Positions 16,647 through 26,088 of a stretch of DNA of 64,000 nt are shown piece after piece. Both the position numbers and the translations under genes were made by a program. How positions within the stretch are numbered: position 1 is the first letter of the stretch; each line of letters opens with the position of its first letter. The notes beneath the pieces were generated by a model that saw only the letters and a program-made list of their open reading frames with translations, was not told the origin of the DNA and did no database searches. This DNA is from Pseudomonas sp. 10-1B (GTDB taxonomy: Bacteria; Pseudomonadota; Gammaproteobacteria; Pseudomonadales; Pseudomonadaceae): assembly GCF_000935045.1 (NCBI RefSeq), contig NZ_JYKS01000032.1:37639-101638 (forward strand). Direction: 5' to 3'.

Positions 16647-17891
16647 GTGAAAACTGCTGTAGCCCCCCTTCCCGCCGAGCCAGAACCCGCCTCCCTGAAC
16701 GAAATGTGGATCGAAAAAGGCACCCCCGCCTTCATGAAGACCGTACTGGCCCTGTTCAGCGGCGGCTTCGCCACCTTCGCCCTGCTGTATTGCGTACAGC
16801 CGATGATGCCGCTGCTGTCGAAGGAATTCGCCATCAACGCAGCGCAGAGCAGCCTGGTGCTGTCGGTGTCAACGGCGATGCTGGCGTTCGGCCTGCTGAT
16901 CACCGGCCCCATCTCCGATCGCATCGGGCGCAAACCGGTGATGGTCTTCGCCCTGGTCTGCGCCGCCCTCTCCACCCTGGCCAGCGCGGTGATGCCCAGC
17001 TGGGAACTGGTACTGGCCAGCCGCGCCCTGGTCGGCCTGTCGTTGAGCGGCCTGGCGGCAGTGGCGATGACCTACCTGAGCGAAGAGATCCACCCACAGC
17101 ACATCGGCCTGGCCATGGGCCTGTACATCGGTGGCAATGCCATTGGTGGCATGAGCGGGCGCTTGATCACCGGGGTACTGATCGACTTCGTCAGTTGGCA
17201 CACCGCAATGCTGACCATCGGCGGCCTGGCCCTGGTAGCCGCGCTGGTGTTCTGGAAAGTGCTGCCCGAATCGCGCAATTTCCGCCCGCAGGCGATGAAC
17301 CCGCGCAGCCTGCTGGACGGCTTCGTCATGCACTTCAAGGATGCCGGCCTGCCTTGGCTGTTCCTCGAGGCCTTCCTGCTGATGGGGGCCTTCGTCACCC
17401 TATTCAACTACATCGGCTACCGCTTGCTGGCCGAGCCCTATCACATGAACCAGGCGCTGGTCGGCTTGCTGTCGGTGGTGTACCTGTCGGGCATCTACAG
17501 CTCGGCACAGGTCGGTGCCCTGGCTGACAAGCTGGGCCGACGCAAGGTGTTCTGGGCCAGTATCGTAGTGATGGCGGGCGGCTTGCTGATGACCCTGGCC
17601 AGCCCACTGGCGATGGTGATCGTGGGCATGCTGGTGTTCACCTTCGGCTTCTTTGGCGCGCACTCGGTGGCCAGCAGCTGGATCGGCCGGCGGGCGCTGA
17701 AGGCCAAGGGGCAGGCGTCGTCGCTGTACCTGTTCAGCTATTACGCCGGGTCGAGCGTGGCCGGTACGGCGGGTGGGGTGTTCTGGCACCAGTGGGGCTG
17801 GAATGGCATTGGGCTGTTCATTGGCAGCTTGCTGGCGGTGGCGTTGCTGGTGGCGTTGCACCTGAGCAAGTTACCGCCCAAGACAGCCTGA
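16647..17891 (+). CDS. Major facilitator superfamily transporter, YnfM-like
   Basis: Twelve-helix inner-membrane transporter of 414 residues, probably an exporter. I choose GTG 16647 because GAGG precedes it and the ATG at 16614 falls in the candidate promoter. The MFS motif between helices 2 and 3 is visible (GPISDRIGRKPVM, near residue 78), and its second-half counterpart is ALADKLGRRKVF. The overall sequence resembles the YnfM/inner-membrane efflux group. The substrate is unknown. It is divergent from a LysR gene that probably controls it, and is followed by a REP pair. Confidence 0.88.
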   Translation: MKTAVAPLPAEPEPASLNEMWIEKGTPAFMKTVLALFSGGFATFALLYCVQPMMPLLSKEFAINAAQSSLVLSVSTAMLAFGLLITGPISDRIGRKPVMVFALVCAALSTLASAVMPSWELVLASRALVGLSLSGLAAVAMTYLSEEIHPQHIGLAMGLYIGGNAIGGMSGRLITGVLIDFVSWHTAMLTIGGLALVAALVFWKVLPESRNFRPQAMNPRSLLDGFVMHFKDAGLPWLFLEAFLLMGAFVTLFNYIGYRLLAEPYHMNQALVGLLSVVYLSGIYSSAQVGALADKLGRRKVFWASIVVMAGGLLMTLASPLAMVIVGMLVFTFGFFGAHSVASSWIGRRALKAKGQASSLYLFSYYAGSSVAGTAGGVFWHQWGWNGIGLFIGSLLAVALLVALHLSKLPPKTA

Positions 17892-17895
17892 GCAG

Positions 17896-18001
17896 GGGGC
17901 TGCTTTGCAGCCCATCGCCGGCAAGCCAGCTCCCACAGGATCCCACAAGGCTAATGGCCCGTGAAATACCTGTGGGAGCTGGCTTGCCGGCGATAGGGCC
18001 C
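17896..18001. repeat. Inverted REP pair after the MFS gene
   Basis: CCCATCGCCGGCAAGCCAGC... (17911-17939) and CCTGTGGGAGCTGGCTTGCC... (17969-17998) are complementary REPs. A GGGGGCTGCTTTGCAGCCC hairpin (about 17896-17913) just before them could end the MFS transcript. The gene beyond is convergent. Confidence 0.85.
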
Positions 18002-18006
18002 TCGGA

Positions 18007-18354
18007 TCAGTTGATGATCTCGACAATATCCACATCCACTTCCCGGCTCATCAGGTGCTTCTCCACCTCACCGGTCAGCTTGACCTTGGTCTTGTCATTG
18101 AATGGCGTCGGCGGCAGGTCTTCATCGTCGATTTCAACGGTGATGGTGCCGGTGCTGTCCTTGAATTCGTACTTGTCGTCGTTGTTGATCTTCTTGGTCA
18201 CGAAACCCTGCAGCACCACCGGGGTGTCATCAGCGGCATCGTTTGCGGCAGCCACGGTGGTAACCGATTGCGCGCCAGGGCCGGTGTAGCCAGCAGCCAG
18301 GGCGGCAGTGCTGAACAGCGGGGCAAGGATCAGGGCGAGGTAACGAGCTTTCAT
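18007..18354 (-). CDS. Periplasmic OB-fold protein, YgiW/YdeI (BOF) family
   Basis: Small secreted protein of 115 residues. The start at ATG 18354 gives a signal peptide cleaved after ALAAG (about residue 20). The mature part is a bacterial OB-fold (VVLQGFVTKKINNDDKYEFK, then STGTITVEIDDEDL and KVKLTGEVEKHLMSREVDVD), the family that includes stress-linked YgiW and YdeI of enterobacteria, tied there to resistance to peroxide or cationic peptides. The function here is not known. It lies downstream of the hemE terminator and has its own transcript. Confidence 0.85.
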   Translation of the reverse strand: MKARYLALILAPLFSTAALAAGYTGPGAQSVTTVAAANDAADDTPVVLQGFVTKKINNDDKYEFKDSTGTITVEIDDEDLPPTPFNDKTKVKLTGEVEKHLMSREVDVDIVEIIN

Positions 18355-18424
18355 GAGGATCAGGTCCTGTTTCGGTTTCGATGGGACCAGATTAGCGACG
18401 ATCGCTGAATTAAAACTTAATGCA

Positions 18425-18456
18425 ACAAAAAGCCCGGCACAGGGCCGGGCGTTTTG
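18425..18456 (-). terminator. Intrinsic terminator of hemE
   Basis: On the minus strand GCCCGGC, a 5-nt loop and GCCGGGC are followed by TTTTTGTT. It sits 15 bp after the hemE stop, before the downstream OB-fold gene. Confidence 0.88.
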
Positions 18457-18470
18457 TTTCAGCACTCAAT

Positions 18471-19535
18471 TCATTGATGGTACTGCGCCGACAGCTCATG
18501 CACAGCATTGATGAACACGCCTGCGTGCTCCGGGTCGACTTCCGGGGTGATGCCGTGGCCCAGGTTGAACACGTGGCCAGTGCCGTGACCGTAGCTGGCG
18601 AGGATGCGCGCCACTTCCTGGCGGATAGCCTCAGGCTTGGCGTACAGCACGGTCGGGTCCATGTTGCCTTGCAGCGCCACCTTGTCACCCACGCGGCGGC
18701 GGGCGTCGCCGATCTCGCAGGTCCAGTCCAGGCCCAGCGCATCGGCACCGGCTTCGGCGATGCTTTCCAGCCACAGGCCACCGTTCTTGGTGAACAGGAT
18801 CACCGGTACCTTGCGCCCTTCGTGCTCACGGATCAGGCCACTGACGATCTTGCGCATGTAGGCCAGGGAGAATTCCTGATAGGCCGCTGCCGACAGGTTG
18901 CCGCCCCAGGTGTCGAAAATCTGTACGGCCTGGGCACCGGCCAGGATCTGGCCGTTGAGGTAGCTGGTAACCGACTGGGCCAGCTTGTCCAGCAGCAAGT
19001 GCAGGGCTTGCGGGTTGTCGTAGGCCATGGCCTTGGTCTTGCGGAAGTCCTTGGACGAGCCGCCTTCGACCATGTAAGTGGCCAAGGTCCATGGGCTGCC
19101 GGAGAAGCCGATCAGCGGCACACGGCCATTGAGCTCGCGGCGGATGGTACTGACCGCATCCATCACGTAGCCCAGGTCTTTCTGCGGGTCGGGGATCGGT
19201 AGGGCTTCGATGTCGGCCGGGGTGCTGATGACCTTCTTGAAACGCGGGCCTTCGCCGGTTTCGAAGTACAGGCCCAGGCCCATGGCGTCGGGGATGGTGA
19301 GGATGTCCGAGAACAGGATCGCCGCATCCAGCGGGTAGCGGTCCAACGGCTGCAGGGTGACTTCGCAGGCGAACTGCGGGTTCATGCACAGGCTCATGAA
19401 GTCACCGGCCTTGGCGCGGCTGGCGCGGTACTCCGGCAGATAGCGGCCGGCCTGGCGCATCATCCACACCGGGGTGACGTCTACGGGTTGCTTGAGCAGT
19501 GCACGCAGGAAACGATCGTTCTTCAGGGCAGTCAT
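18471..19535 (-). CDS. hemE: Uroporphyrinogen decarboxylase HemE
   Basis: Cytosolic enzyme removing four carboxylates from uroporphyrinogen III to give coproporphyrinogen III in haem synthesis. It has 354 residues from ATG 19535 (an upstream ATG at 19550 is less likely). The two family signatures are present: PVWMMRQAGRYLPEYR (residues about 27-42, with substrate-binding Arg residues) and GFSGSPWTLATYMVEG near residue 145. It is followed by its own terminator. gltD lies upstream on the same strand, separated by a REP pair and a palindrome. Confidence 0.97.
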   Translation of the reverse strand: MTALKNDRFLRALLKQPVDVTPVWMMRQAGRYLPEYRASRAKAGDFMSLCMNPQFACEVTLQPLDRYPLDAAILFSDILTIPDAMGLGLYFETGEGPRFKKVISTPADIEALPIPDPQKDLGYVMDAVSTIRRELNGRVPLIGFSGSPWTLATYMVEGGSSKDFRKTKAMAYDNPQALHLLLDKLAQSVTSYLNGQILAGAQAVQIFDTWGGNLSAAAYQEFSLAYMRKIVSGLIREHEGRKVPVILFTKNGGLWLESIAEAGADALGLDWTCEIGDARRRVGDKVALQGNMDPTVLYAKPEAIRQEVARILASYGHGTGHVFNLGHGITPEVDPEHAGVFINAVHELSAQYHQ

Positions 19536-19637
19536 GTCGGCATCCAGCAAAAAAGTGCGGGCATTTTCTCAGACGCCAGCGCAAAAGGCACGGCCGTGGC
19601 CATGCGTTTTGTCTATTGGATGCCACAGATCAAGCAT

Positions 19638-19651
19638 TTTTGTATACAAAA
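19638..19651. promoter_or_regulatory. TTTTGTATACAAAA palindrome upstream of hemE
   Basis: A perfect 14-bp palindrome about 100 bp before hemE, isolated in otherwise G+C-rich DNA. The TTGTATACAA core matches the kind of operator used by FadR/UxuR-type GntR regulators. No GntR gene is nearby, so the binding protein is unknown and a chance palindrome is possible. Confidence 0.4.
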
Positions 19652-19653
19652 GC

Positions 19654-19717
19654 TTCGCGGGCAAGCCCGCTCCTACAGGAATCGCACGGAACCTGTAGGA
19701 GCGGGCTTGCCCGCGAA
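19654..19717. repeat. Inverted REP pair between gltD and hemE
   Basis: TTCGCGGGCAAGCCCGCTCC... (19654-19679) and CCTGTAGGAGCGGGCTTGCC... (19692-19717) are perfect 26-bp arms with a 12-nt loop. This is the TAGGAGC variant of the REP core. It lies just after the gltD stop. Confidence 0.88.
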
Positions 19718-19726
19718 TGCGAACTA

Positions 19727-21145
19727 TCAGACTTCGAGGTAGTCCAGGATACCCTCAGCAGCGGTACGCCCTTCGAAGATCGCCGTCACCACCAGGTCCG
19801 AACCGCGCACCATGTCGCCACCGGCAAACACTTTCGGGTTGCTGGTCTGGTGCTTGAACTTGCCCTTCTCCGGCGCCACCACACGGCCTTGGCTGTCCAG
19901 CTGGATGCCATGCTGCTCGAACCACGGCGCCGGGCTTGGGCGGAAGCCGAAGGCTATGACCACGGCATCGGCCGGCAGGATCTCTTCGGACCCCGGGATC
20001 GGCTCCGGGCTGCGGCGGCCACGGGCATCCGGCTCACCCAGACGGGTCTCGACCACCTTCACGCCTTCGACCTTGTCCTCGCCGACAATGGCGATGGGCT
20101 GGCGGTTGTAGAGGAACTTCACGCCCTCTTCCTTGGCGTTCTTCACCTCTTTGCGCGAACCCGGCATGTTGGCCTCGTCACGGCGATAGGCACAGGTCAC
20201 CGCCTTGGCGCCCTGGCGGATCGAAGTACGGTTGCAGTCCATCGCGGTGTCGCCACCACCCAGCACCACTACCTTCTTGCCCTGCATGTCGACGAAGTCT
20301 TCCGGCGACTTCTCGAAGCCCAGGTTGCGGTTGACGTTGGCGATCAGGAAGTCCAGCGCGTCATGCACGCCCGGCAGGTCCTCACCGGGGAAACCGCCCT
20401 TCATGTAGGTGTAGGTGCCCATGCCCATGAACACTGCGTCGTACTCGGCGAGCAGTTGTTCCATGGTCACGTCCTTGCCCACTTCGGTATTCAGGCGGAA
20501 CTCGATGCCCATGCCGGTGAAGACTTCGCGGCGGTTGCTGAGCACGGTCTTTTCCAGCTTGAACTCGGGGATGCCGAAGGTCAGCAGGCCGCCGATTTCC
20601 GGGTTCTTGTCGAACACCACCGGGGTCACGCCAGCGCGCACCAGCACATCGGCGCAGCCCAGGCCGGCCGGGCCGGCACCGATGATGGCGACGCGCTTGC
20701 CGGTTGGCTTGACCTTGGACATGTCCGGGCGCCAGCCCATGGCGAACGCGGTGTCGGTGATGTACTTCTCCACCGAGCCGATGGTCACCGCGCCAAAGCC
20801 GTCATTCAGGGTGCAGGCCCCCTCGCACAGGCGGTCCTGCGGGCATACGCGACCGCACACTTCCGGCAGGGTGTTGGTCTGGTGCGACAGCTCCGCCGCG
20901 GCCAGGATGTTGCCCTCGGAAACCAGCTTCAACCAGTTGGGGATGAAGTTGTGTACCGGGCACTTCCACTCGCAATACGGGTTACCGCAGCCCAGGCAGC
21001 GGTGAGCCTGCTCCACGGACTGCTGCGGCTTGAACGGTTCGTAGATTTCCACGAACTCCTTCTTGCGCTGGCGCAGCAGCTTTTTCTTCGGGTCCTTGCG
21101 GCCCACTTCGATGAACTGGAAGTCGTTGTTCAGACGTTCAGCCAT
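19727..21145 (-). CDS. gltD: Glutamate synthase small subunit GltD
   Basis: Beta subunit of NADPH-dependent glutamate synthase: it takes electrons from NADPH through FAD and passes them via iron-sulfur clusters to the large subunit. It has 472 residues. Two cysteine clusters bind 4Fe-4S centres (Cys50, 53, 58, 62 and Cys97, 101, 107, 111). The FAD site GAGPAG is at 156-161, and a second dinucleotide site (VVVLGGGDTAMD) binds NADPH. It is downstream of gltB on the same strand; the 123-bp gap holds a CAAGCTGCAAG-type inverted repeat. Confidence 0.97.
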   Translation of the reverse strand: MAERLNNDFQFIEVGRKDPKKKLLRQRKKEFVEIYEPFKPQQSVEQAHRCLGCGNPYCEWKCPVHNFIPNWLKLVSEGNILAAAELSHQTNTLPEVCGRVCPQDRLCEGACTLNDGFGAVTIGSVEKYITDTAFAMGWRPDMSKVKPTGKRVAIIGAGPAGLGCADVLVRAGVTPVVFDKNPEIGGLLTFGIPEFKLEKTVLSNRREVFTGMGIEFRLNTEVGKDVTMEQLLAEYDAVFMGMGTYTYMKGGFPGEDLPGVHDALDFLIANVNRNLGFEKSPEDFVDMQGKKVVVLGGGDTAMDCNRTSIRQGAKAVTCAYRRDEANMPGSRKEVKNAKEEGVKFLYNRQPIAIVGEDKVEGVKVVETRLGEPDARGRRSPEPIPGSEEILPADAVVIAFGFRPSPAPWFEQHGIQLDSQGRVVAPEKGKFKHQTSNPKVFAGGDMVRGSDLVVTAIFEGRTAAEGILDYLEV

Positions 21146-21161
21146 TTTTCAAAACCTCTTT

Positions 21162-21270
21162 ACAGCAGCTGCAAGCTACAAGCTGCAAGCCGCAAGACGA
21201 TCACTTAAGCCGGGCAAACCTCGTACTGCTGTTACTTGCAGCCCGAGGCTTGCCACTTGCAGCTGTTGTT
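21162..21270. repeat. CAAGCTGCAAG-family inverted repeat between gltB and gltD
   Basis: ACAGCAGCTGCAAGCTACAA... (21162-21196) and ACTTGCAGCCCGAGGCTTGC... (21234-21270) are imperfect inverted arms, the second reaching into the 3' end of gltB. It is the same family as the copies at 4516-4650 and 41306-41392. In gltBD it lies within one operon. Confidence 0.72.
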
Positions 21271-24200
21271 ACTGCGGGTTGGCACGGGTGCTGGACAGCA
21301 GTTGCTTCAGGTTGGCTGCCTTCGGCTTGACCAGCCAGAAGCGCCGCACGTAGTCGTCCAGGTTCTCCGAGAGCTCACGCCCCCACTCGCTGCCGGTCTC
21401 TTCCACATACTCGGCAAGGACCCGCGCCAGGTGGCTGCGGTAGGCCTCCATCGCTTCGCCACTGATACGCTGGATTTCCACCAGCTCGTGGTTGAGCTTG
21501 TCGACGAAGGTATTGTCCATGTCGAGCACGTAGGCGAAGCCGCCAGTCATGCCAGAACCGAAGTTGTAACCGGTCTTGCCCAGAACGCAGACAAAGCCGC
21601 CGGTCATGTATTCACAGCAGTGATCGCCAGTGCCCTCGACAACAGCGTGGGCGCCGGAGTTACGCACAGCGAAGCGCTCGCCCGCAGTACCGGCGGCGAA
21701 CAGCTTGCCACCGGTGGCACCGTACAGGCAGGTGTTGCCGACGATGGCGCTGTGCTGGGTTTCGAACGGGCTGCCGGCTGGCGGCACGATGGTGAGCTTG
21801 CCACCGGTCATGCCCTTGCCGACGTAGTCGTTGGCGTCGCCTTCCAGGTGCAGGTTCAGGCCACCGGCGTTCCACACGCCGAAGCTCTGGCCGGCAGTGC
21901 CTTTGAAGCGGAAGGTGATCGGCGCCGCAGCCATGCCCTGGTTGCCGTGCAGGCGGGCGATTTCGCCCGACACACGCGCACCGATGGAACGGTCGCAGTT
22001 GCAGATGTCGAGGCTGAACTCACCACCAGCCTGGTCGCGGATGGCCGGCAGGGCCATGTCCACCATCTTCTCGGCCAGCTCGCCCTGGTCGAACGGCGGG
22101 TTCTTGTCGACTTCGCAGAACTGCGGCTTGTCAGCCGGAATGTGCGAACTGCCCAGCAGCGGCGACAGGTCCAGGTACTGCTGGCGCTCGGTGTCGCCTG
22201 GCAGTACGTCGAGCAGGTCGGTACGGCCGATCAACTCGCCGAGGCTGCGCACGCCCAGCTTGGCCAGCCACTCACGCGTTTCCTCGGCGACGAAGGTGAA
22301 GAAGTTGATCACCATGTCGACGGTGCCGATGTAGTGGTCCTTGCGCAGCTTGTCGTTCTGCGTGGCTACACCGGTGGCGCAGTTGTTCAAGTGGCAGATG
22401 CGCAGGTACTTGCAGCCCAGGGCGATCATCGGCGCGGTGCCGAAGCCGAAGCTTTCGGCGCCGAGGATGGCTGCCTTGATCACGTCCAGGCCAGTCTTCA
22501 GGCCGCCATCGGTCTGTACCCGTACCTTGCCGCGCAGGTCGTTGCCGCGCAGGGTCTGGTGGGTTTCGGCCAGGCCCAGCTCCCACGGGGCGCCGGCGTA
22601 CTTGATCGAGGTCAGCGGCGAAGCGCCGGTACCACCGTCGTAGCCAGAGATGGTGATCAGGTCGGCATAGGCCTTGGCCACGCCAGCGGCGATGGTGCCG
22701 ACGCCGGCTTCCGCTACCAACTTGACCGACACCAGCGCCTGCGGGTTGACCTGCTTGAGGTCGTAGATCAGCTGGGCCAGGTCTTCGATCGAGTAGATAT
22801 CGTGGTGCGGCGGTGGCGAGATCAGGGTCACGCCCGGTACCGCATAGCGCAGCTTGGCGATCAGGCCGTTGACCTTGCCGCCTGGCAGCTGGCCGCCCTC
22901 GCCGGGCTTGGCGCCCTGGGCAACCTTGATCTGCAGCACTTCGGCGTTGACCAGGTATTCCGGGGTCACACCAAAGCGGCCGGTGGCCACCTGCTTGATC
23001 TTCGAGCTGCGGATGGTGCCGTAGCGCGATGGGTCTTCACCGCCCTCACCGGAGTTGGAGCGCGCGCCCAGGCGGTTCATGGCCTCGGCCAGCGCTTCGT
23101 GGGCTTCCGGCGACAGTGCGCCCAGCGAGATACCGGCGGAGTCGAAGCGCTTGAGGATGGCCTCCAGCGGCTCGATCTGCTCCAGCGGCAGCGGCTGGTC
23201 GGCCACCTTCACCTTCAGCAGGTCGCGGATCATCGACACCGGGCGCTGGTCGACCAGCGTGGTGTATTCCTTGAACTTGGCGTAGTCGCCCTGCTGCACG
23301 GCGGCTTGCAGGGTGTTGACCACGTCCGGGTTGTAGGCATGGTACTCGCCACCGTGGACGAACTTCAGCAGGCCACCTTGCTGGATCGGCTTGCGCGCGC
23401 TCCAGGCTTCGGCAGCGAGCAGCTTCTGGTCGCTTTCCAGGTCTTCGAAGCGCGCGCCCTTGATGCGGCTGGACACGCCCTTGAAGCTCAGGCCGACCAC
23501 TTCCTCGGACAGGCCAATGGCTTCGAACAGCTGCGCACCGCGGTACGAGGCGATGGTGGAGATACCCATCTTCGACAGGATCTTCAGCAGGCCCTTCGAG
23601 ATGCCCTTGCGGTAGTACTTGAAGACTTCGTCCAGGTCGCCCAGCACTTCGCCGGTGCGGATCAGGTCGGCCAGCACTTCGTAGGCCAGGTACGGATACA
23701 CGGCCGAGGCACCGAAGCCCAGCAGCACGGCGAAGTGGTGCGGGTCGCGAGCGGTAGCGGTTTCCACCAGGATGTTGCTGTCGCAACGCAGGCCCTGTTC
23801 GGTCAGGCGGTGATGCACCGCACCAACGGCCAGCGAGGCATGCACCGGCAGCTTGCCCGGGGCGATGTAGCGGTCGCTCAGCACCAGCTGGGTCTTGCCA
23901 GCGCGCACGGCTTCTTCGGCCTGGTCGGCGATGTTACGAATGGCCGCTTCCAGGCCGACGCTCTGTTCATAGTTGAGGTCGATCAGCTGGCGGTCGAAGC
24001 CTTCGCGCTCCAGGTTCATCAGCGAACGCCACTTGGCGGGCGAGATGACCGGCGAGCTGAGGATTACCCGCGAAGCGTGCTCCGGGGATTCCTGGAAGAT
24101 GTTGCGCTCGGCGCCCAGGCAGATTTCCAGGGACATGACGATCGCTTCGCGCAGCGGGTCGATCGGCGGGTTGGTCACCTGGGCGAACTGCTGGCGGAAG

Positions 24201-25714
24201 AAGTCGTACGGCGACCGCACGCGCTGCGACAGCACAGCCATCGGCGTGTCGTCCCCCATCGAGCCGACCGCTTCCTGGCCTTGCTCGCCGAGCGGGCGCA
24301 GCACCTGGTCACGCTCTTCGAAGGTGACCTGGAACATCTTCATGTATTGCTTGAGCTGGTCAGCGTCGTAACTGGCCACGCCCTGGTCGTCGGTCAGCGT
24401 CGCCTGGATGCGCGTGGCGTGCTGACGCAGCCAGCGCTTGTACGGGTGGCGCGACTTCAGGCGGTTGTCGATGGCGTCGGTGTCGAGGATCTGGCCCGTT
24501 TCGGTGTCCACGGCGAGGATCTGCCCTGGGCCGACACGGCCCTTGGCCAGGACTTCCTCAGGCTGGTAACCCCATACGCCGATTTCCGAGGCGATGGTGA
24601 TGTAGCCATTGGTGGTAGTCACCCAGCGCGCCGGGCGCAGGCCGTTACGGTCGAGCAGGCACACCGCGTGGCGGCCTTCGGTCATGACGATACCGGCCGG
24701 GCCATCCCACGGCTCCATGTGCATGGAGTTGTATTCGTAGAAGGCGCGCAGGTCGGCGTCCATGGTCTCGACGTTCTGCCAGGCTGGTGGTACCAGCATG
24801 CGCACGCCGCGGAACAGGTCGATGCCGCCGGTGACCATCAGTTCCAGCATGTTGTCCATGCTCGAGGAGTCGGAACCGACGCGGTTGACCAGCGGGCCGA
24901 GCTCTTCGAGGTCGGGGATCAGGTCGTTGGCGAACTTGGTGCGACGGGCCATGGCCCAGTTGCGGTTGCCGGTGATGGTGTTGATCTCGCCGTTGTGGGC
25001 GAGGAAGCGGAACGGCTGCGCCAGCGGCCATTTCGGCAGGGTATTGGTGGAGAAGCGCTGGTGGAACACGCAGATCGCGGTTTGCAGGCGCTCGTCATCC
25101 AGGTCTGGATAGAACGCCGCGAGATCGCGCGGCATCATCAGGCCTTTGTAGATGATGGTCTTATGCGAGAAGCTGCAGATGTAGTGGTCGGCGTCGTGCG
25201 CGTTGGCCACCGACGAGCGGCGACGGGCACTGAACAGCTTGATGGCGAATTCCTGGTCGCTCAGGCCTTCACCGCCGATGAACACCTGCTCGATCTGCGG
25301 CAGGCGCTCCAGGGCCAGGCGGCCAAGCACGCTGGTGTCGATCGGCACCTTGCGCCAGCCGACCAATGTCAGGCCTGCAGCAAGGATTTCGCGGTCCATG
25401 TTGGCGCGGGCGGCTTCAGCTTTGACCGGGTCCTGGTTGAAGAACACCATGCCGACGGCGTACTGCTTGGGCAATTCGACGGCAAAATGCTCCTGGGCCA
25501 CGGCGCGCAGGAATTGATCGGGCTTCTGCATGAGCAGACCGCAACCGTCACCGGTCTTGCCGTCGGCGTTGATGCCGCCGCGGTGGGTCATGCAAGTCAG
25601 TGCTTGCATGGCGGTTTGCAGAAGGTGGTGGCTCGGTTCGCCCGTCATATGGGCAATCAGGCCAAAACCACAGTTGTCCTTGAATTCTTCGGGATGGTAC
25701 AGACCTGTTTTCAT
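21269..25714 (-). CDS. gltB: Glutamate synthase large subunit GltB
   Basis: Alpha subunit of glutamate synthase: it hydrolyses glutamine and transfers the ammonia to 2-oxoglutarate, giving two glutamates. It has 1481 residues from ATG 25714. The N-terminal class II amidotransferase domain has its nucleophile at Cys15 (KDNCGFGLIAH), so 14 residues are removed on maturation. The FMN-binding synthase domain follows (GGDPSR and SPPPHHDIYSIEDL region). The 3Fe-4S ligands are in CKYLRICHLNNC, and the GXGXG beta-helix domain ends the protein. The opposite strand has a very long open frame, a composition artefact. Confidence 0.98.
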   Translation of the reverse strand: MKTGLYHPEEFKDNCGFGLIAHMTGEPSHHLLQTAMQALTCMTHRGGINADGKTGDGCGLLMQKPDQFLRAVAQEHFAVELPKQYAVGMVFFNQDPVKAEAARANMDREILAAGLTLVGWRKVPIDTSVLGRLALERLPQIEQVFIGGEGLSDQEFAIKLFSARRRSSVANAHDADHYICSFSHKTIIYKGLMMPRDLAAFYPDLDDERLQTAICVFHQRFSTNTLPKWPLAQPFRFLAHNGEINTITGNRNWAMARRTKFANDLIPDLEELGPLVNRVGSDSSSMDNMLELMVTGGIDLFRGVRMLVPPAWQNVETMDADLRAFYEYNSMHMEPWDGPAGIVMTEGRHAVCLLDRNGLRPARWVTTTNGYITIASEIGVWGYQPEEVLAKGRVGPGQILAVDTETGQILDTDAIDNRLKSRHPYKRWLRQHATRIQATLTDDQGVASYDADQLKQYMKMFQVTFEERDQVLRPLGEQGQEAVGSMGDDTPMAVLSQRVRSPYDFFRQQFAQVTNPPIDPLREAIVMSLEICLGAERNIFQESPEHASRVILSSPVISPAKWRSLMNLEREGFDRQLIDLNYEQSVGLEAAIRNIADQAEEAVRAGKTQLVLSDRYIAPGKLPVHASLAVGAVHHRLTEQGLRCDSNILVETATARDPHHFAVLLGFGASAVYPYLAYEVLADLIRTGEVLGDLDEVFKYYRKGISKGLLKILSKMGISTIASYRGAQLFEAIGLSEEVVGLSFKGVSSRIKGARFEDLESDQKLLAAEAWSARKPIQQGGLLKFVHGGEYHAYNPDVVNTLQAAVQQGDYAKFKEYTTLVDQRPVSMIRDLLKVKVADQPLPLEQIEPLEAILKRFDSAGISLGALSPEAHEALAEAMNRLGARSNSGEGGEDPSRYGTIRSSKIKQVATGRFGVTPEYLVNAEVLQIKVAQGAKPGEGGQLPGGKVNGLIAKLRYAVPGVTLISPPPHHDIYSIEDLAQLIYDLKQVNPQALVSVKLVAEAGVGTIAAGVAKAYADLITISGYDGGTGASPLTSIKYAGAPWELGLAETHQTLRGNDLRGKVRVQTDGGLKTGLDVIKAAILGAESFGFGTAPMIALGCKYLRICHLNNCATGVATQNDKLRKDHYIGTVDMVINFFTFVAEETREWLAKLGVRSLGELIGRTDLLDVLPGDTERQQYLDLSPLLGSSHIPADKPQFCEVDKNPPFDQGELAEKMVDMALPAIRDQAGGEFSLDICNCDRSIGARVSGEIARLHGNQGMAAAPITFRFKGTAGQSFGVWNAGGLNLHLEGDANDYVGKGMTGGKLTIVPPAGSPFETQHSAIVGNTCLYGATGGKLFAAGTAGERFAVRNSGAHAVVEGTGDHCCEYMTGGFVCVLGKTGYNFGSGMTGGFAYVLDMDNTFVDKLNHELVEIQRISGEAMEAYRSHLARVLAEYVEETGSEWGRELSENLDDYVRRFWLVKPKAANLKQLLSSTRANPQ

Positions 25715-25995
25715 AGACACTTTCTCACCAGGTTCACCTCTCAACGGAGGTAAATCTCTTTTTTAACAACCACTTACCATCCACGCCGATCAAACGCCAG
25801 CTTTTTTGCGGTGGTCATGGAAAACCATTGTTGCACAGCGACAGCGATGCCCACAAATTTTCATGTCTCACCATTGAAAATTTATGTCGCAATTTTGAAT
25901 GTTTTTACGCCATGCGCCGTGATATCGGCTTGGCTTGAGTCTGAAGCGTTTCAGCCATGACTGCAACTAAAGGCTTGTGGCCGGCAGTCCGGGAC
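25715..25995. other. gltB upstream region
   Basis: About 280 bp without a gene between the damX terminator and gltB. The part from about 25830 to 25910 is noticeably AT-rich (runs such as ACAAATTTTCATG and TTGAAAATTTATG), fitting a promoter and regulator sites for gltBD, but I could not assign -35 and -10 hexamers or a named operator with confidence. Confidence 0.5.
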
Positions 25996-26028
25996 AGAAA
26001 AGCCTGCCGCGCTCAGGCGCAGCAGGCT
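25996..26028 (-). terminator. Intrinsic terminator after damX
   Basis: On the minus strand AGCCTGCTGCGC, loop CTGA and GCGCGGCAGGCT make a 12-bp stem with one wobble pair, followed by TTTTCTGT. It lies about 60 bp after the damX stop and separates the pil-aro-damX run from gltBD. Confidence 0.8.
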
Positions 26029-26088
26029 AGACGAAAAGTCAGGGTCGCTTAGCAACTGGGCGGCTGGGGTGGTGCCGCCCGGCAGGTA

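Noticed and set aside
21236..25753. A 1505-codon open frame on the plus strand opposite gltB, and similar long frames opposite betA, hemE/gltD and mrcA
   Set aside because: They mirror strongly expressed high-G+C genes whose codon bias (third-position G/C) removes stops from an antisense frame. They are His/Gln/Arg/Ala-rich with no recognisable domains and no ribosome binding sites.
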